Assembly: GCA_026713505.1 (NCBI GenBank)
Contig: JAPOOH010000424.1
Span: 1-5,120, forward strand
Length of the DNA stretch: 5,120 nucleotides
Direction: 5' to 3'
From: Chloroflexota bacterium
GTDB lineage: Bacteria; Chloroflexota; Dehalococcoidia; Lucifugimonadales; Australimonadaceae
The notes below the pieces were generated by a model. That model had not been told where the DNA came from. It saw only the letters and a program-made list of their open reading frames with translations, and did not search any database. Position numbers and translations under genes: made by a program. This document shows positions 4,684 to 5,120 of this stretch, piece after piece. Every line of letters begins with the position of its first letter. Positions within the stretch are counted from its first letter, which is position 1.

Positions 4684-4917
4684 ATGAACGATTACGGAGA
4701 GATGGGCAAGTTCCTCGCCGTGGGCCTGGCCGGGTTGGGCCTGGCGGGGGCCGGCATCGGCCTGGGGATCCTGGGCAGCGCGGCGATGGGCGCCCTCGGA
4801 AGGAACCCGGAGGCCCGCGACGCGATCGCGCCGAACATGATCCTGGCGCTGGCGTTCACGGAGGCCATCGGCATCTACGGCCTCGTGGTGGCCATCCTGC
4901 TCATCTTCGTTGCCTGA
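4684..4917 (+). CDS. atpE: F0F1 ATP synthase subunit c
   Basis: A 77-residue hairpin protein that oligomerises into the rotating ring of F0. Helix 1 (about 8-35) contains the Gly motif GAGIGLGILG (22-31), the polar loop is RNP (40-42) where RQP is most common, and helix 2 (about 50-75) carries the ion-binding carboxylate Glu60 in AFTEAIGIYGLVVA. The position after Glu60 is Ala and then Ile, and the helix 1 position that is Gln in sodium-binding rings is Leu27. By comparison with the known sodium site (Gln32, Glu65, Ser66 of Ilyobacter) this favours proton coupling. The length is typical for the family. It is preceded by a very strong ribosome site and followed 44 bases later by atpF. Confidence 0.96.
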   Translation: MNDYGEMGKFLAVGLAGLGLAGAGIGLGILGSAAMGALGRNPEARDAIAPNMILALAFTEAIGIYGLVVAILLIFVA

Positions 4918-4946
4918 GCGGCGCGGCGTGAGCAACGTTACCCACA

Positions 4947-4953
4947 GAGGAGG
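4947..4953 (+). promoter_or_regulatory. Shine-Dalgarno site deciding the atpF start
   Basis: GAGGAGG lies 8 bases before the GTG at 4962. The reading frame from this GTG is open to the window edge and gives a recognisable subunit b N-terminus, so this site fixes the start. Confidence 0.75.
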
Positions 4954-4961
4954 CGGGCGAC

Positions 4962-5120
4962 GTGCTGCAAGCACCTAGACTAGCCGAAGACGCGAGCGGC
5001 ATCGGAGCGCTGGGCATTGACCCGTGGAGCCTGCTGGCCTACCTGGTCACCTTTGGCCTGCTCCTGGCGCTCCTCTACACGGTTGCATACAAACGCATCC
5101 TGGGGGTGCTCGACGCCCGG
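4962..5120 (+). CDS. atpF: F0F1 ATP synthase subunit b, N-terminal fragment (cut by window end)
   Basis: Starting at GTG, 53 codons run to the right edge without a stop. The translation has a polar N-terminus (MLQAPRLAEDASGIGALGI) followed by DPWSLLAYLVTFGLLLALLY (about 20-39), the single membrane helix of subunit b, and then YKRILGVLDAR (43-53). This matches the common subunit b pattern of a membrane helix followed by a KPIxxxLDxR turn. The remainder, a long coiled coil reaching F1, must lie beyond the window. Subunit b is the peripheral stalk that holds F1 against rotation. Operon position directly after atpB and atpE agrees. The extra 18 residues before the helix are slightly longer than in many homologues, so a later start is possible, though no better ribosome site is seen. 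Confidence 0.88.
   Translation, partial: MLQAPRLAEDASGIGALGIDPWSLLAYLVTFGLLLALLYTVAYKRILGVLDAR

Noticed and set aside
3715..4974. Minus-strand open frame of 419 codons opposite the atp genes
   Set aside because: It lies wholly over confidently identified atpB and atpE and reads as charged low-complexity sequence.

Overview
This is a GC-rich bacterial window with every gene on the + strand. It contains seven coding regions, the last cut by the right edge. The gene types and the intergenic repeat style suggest a Chloroflexota-like bacterium, perhaps an environmental Dehalococcoidia/SAR202-type lineage. That is inference from memory of such genomes; there is no rRNA or other marker here to test it.

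Region 1 (1-955) holds one secreted or surface-anchored protein of unknown function: signal peptide, small four-cysteine domain, Pro/Thr stalk and C-terminal membrane anchor. Its promoter sits so close to the ATG that the mRNA is probably leaderless. Region 2 (940-2290) is a two-gene unit: bioY, the biotin-binding component of an ECF transporter, followed with no gap by a metallo-beta-lactamase-fold protein that has lost most of the metal-binding residues of its family. bioY also appears to be read from a leaderless, extended -10 promoter.

Region 3 (2291-3517) is a single gene for a DUF151/bifunctional-nuclease-family protein with its own near-consensus sigma70-type promoter. It is flanked on both sides by degenerate palindromic intergenic repeats (2371-2559 and 3327-3450). 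Region 4 (3466-5120) is the start of an F-type ATP synthase operon: a small AtpZ/AtpI-family protein, atpB (subunit a), atpE (subunit c) and the first 53 codons of atpF (subunit b). The genes overlap or are closely spaced with strong Shine-Dalgarno sites. Ring residues point to proton rather than sodium coupling. The F1 genes (delta, alpha, gamma, beta, epsilon) would be expected to the right.

I see no phage, transposase, CRISPR array, tRNA or rRNA, and no convincing new multi-gene system. The items most worth a second look are the apparent pseudoenzyme next to bioY, the leaderless promoter geometry at two genes, and the repeat families packed around the DUF151 gene.
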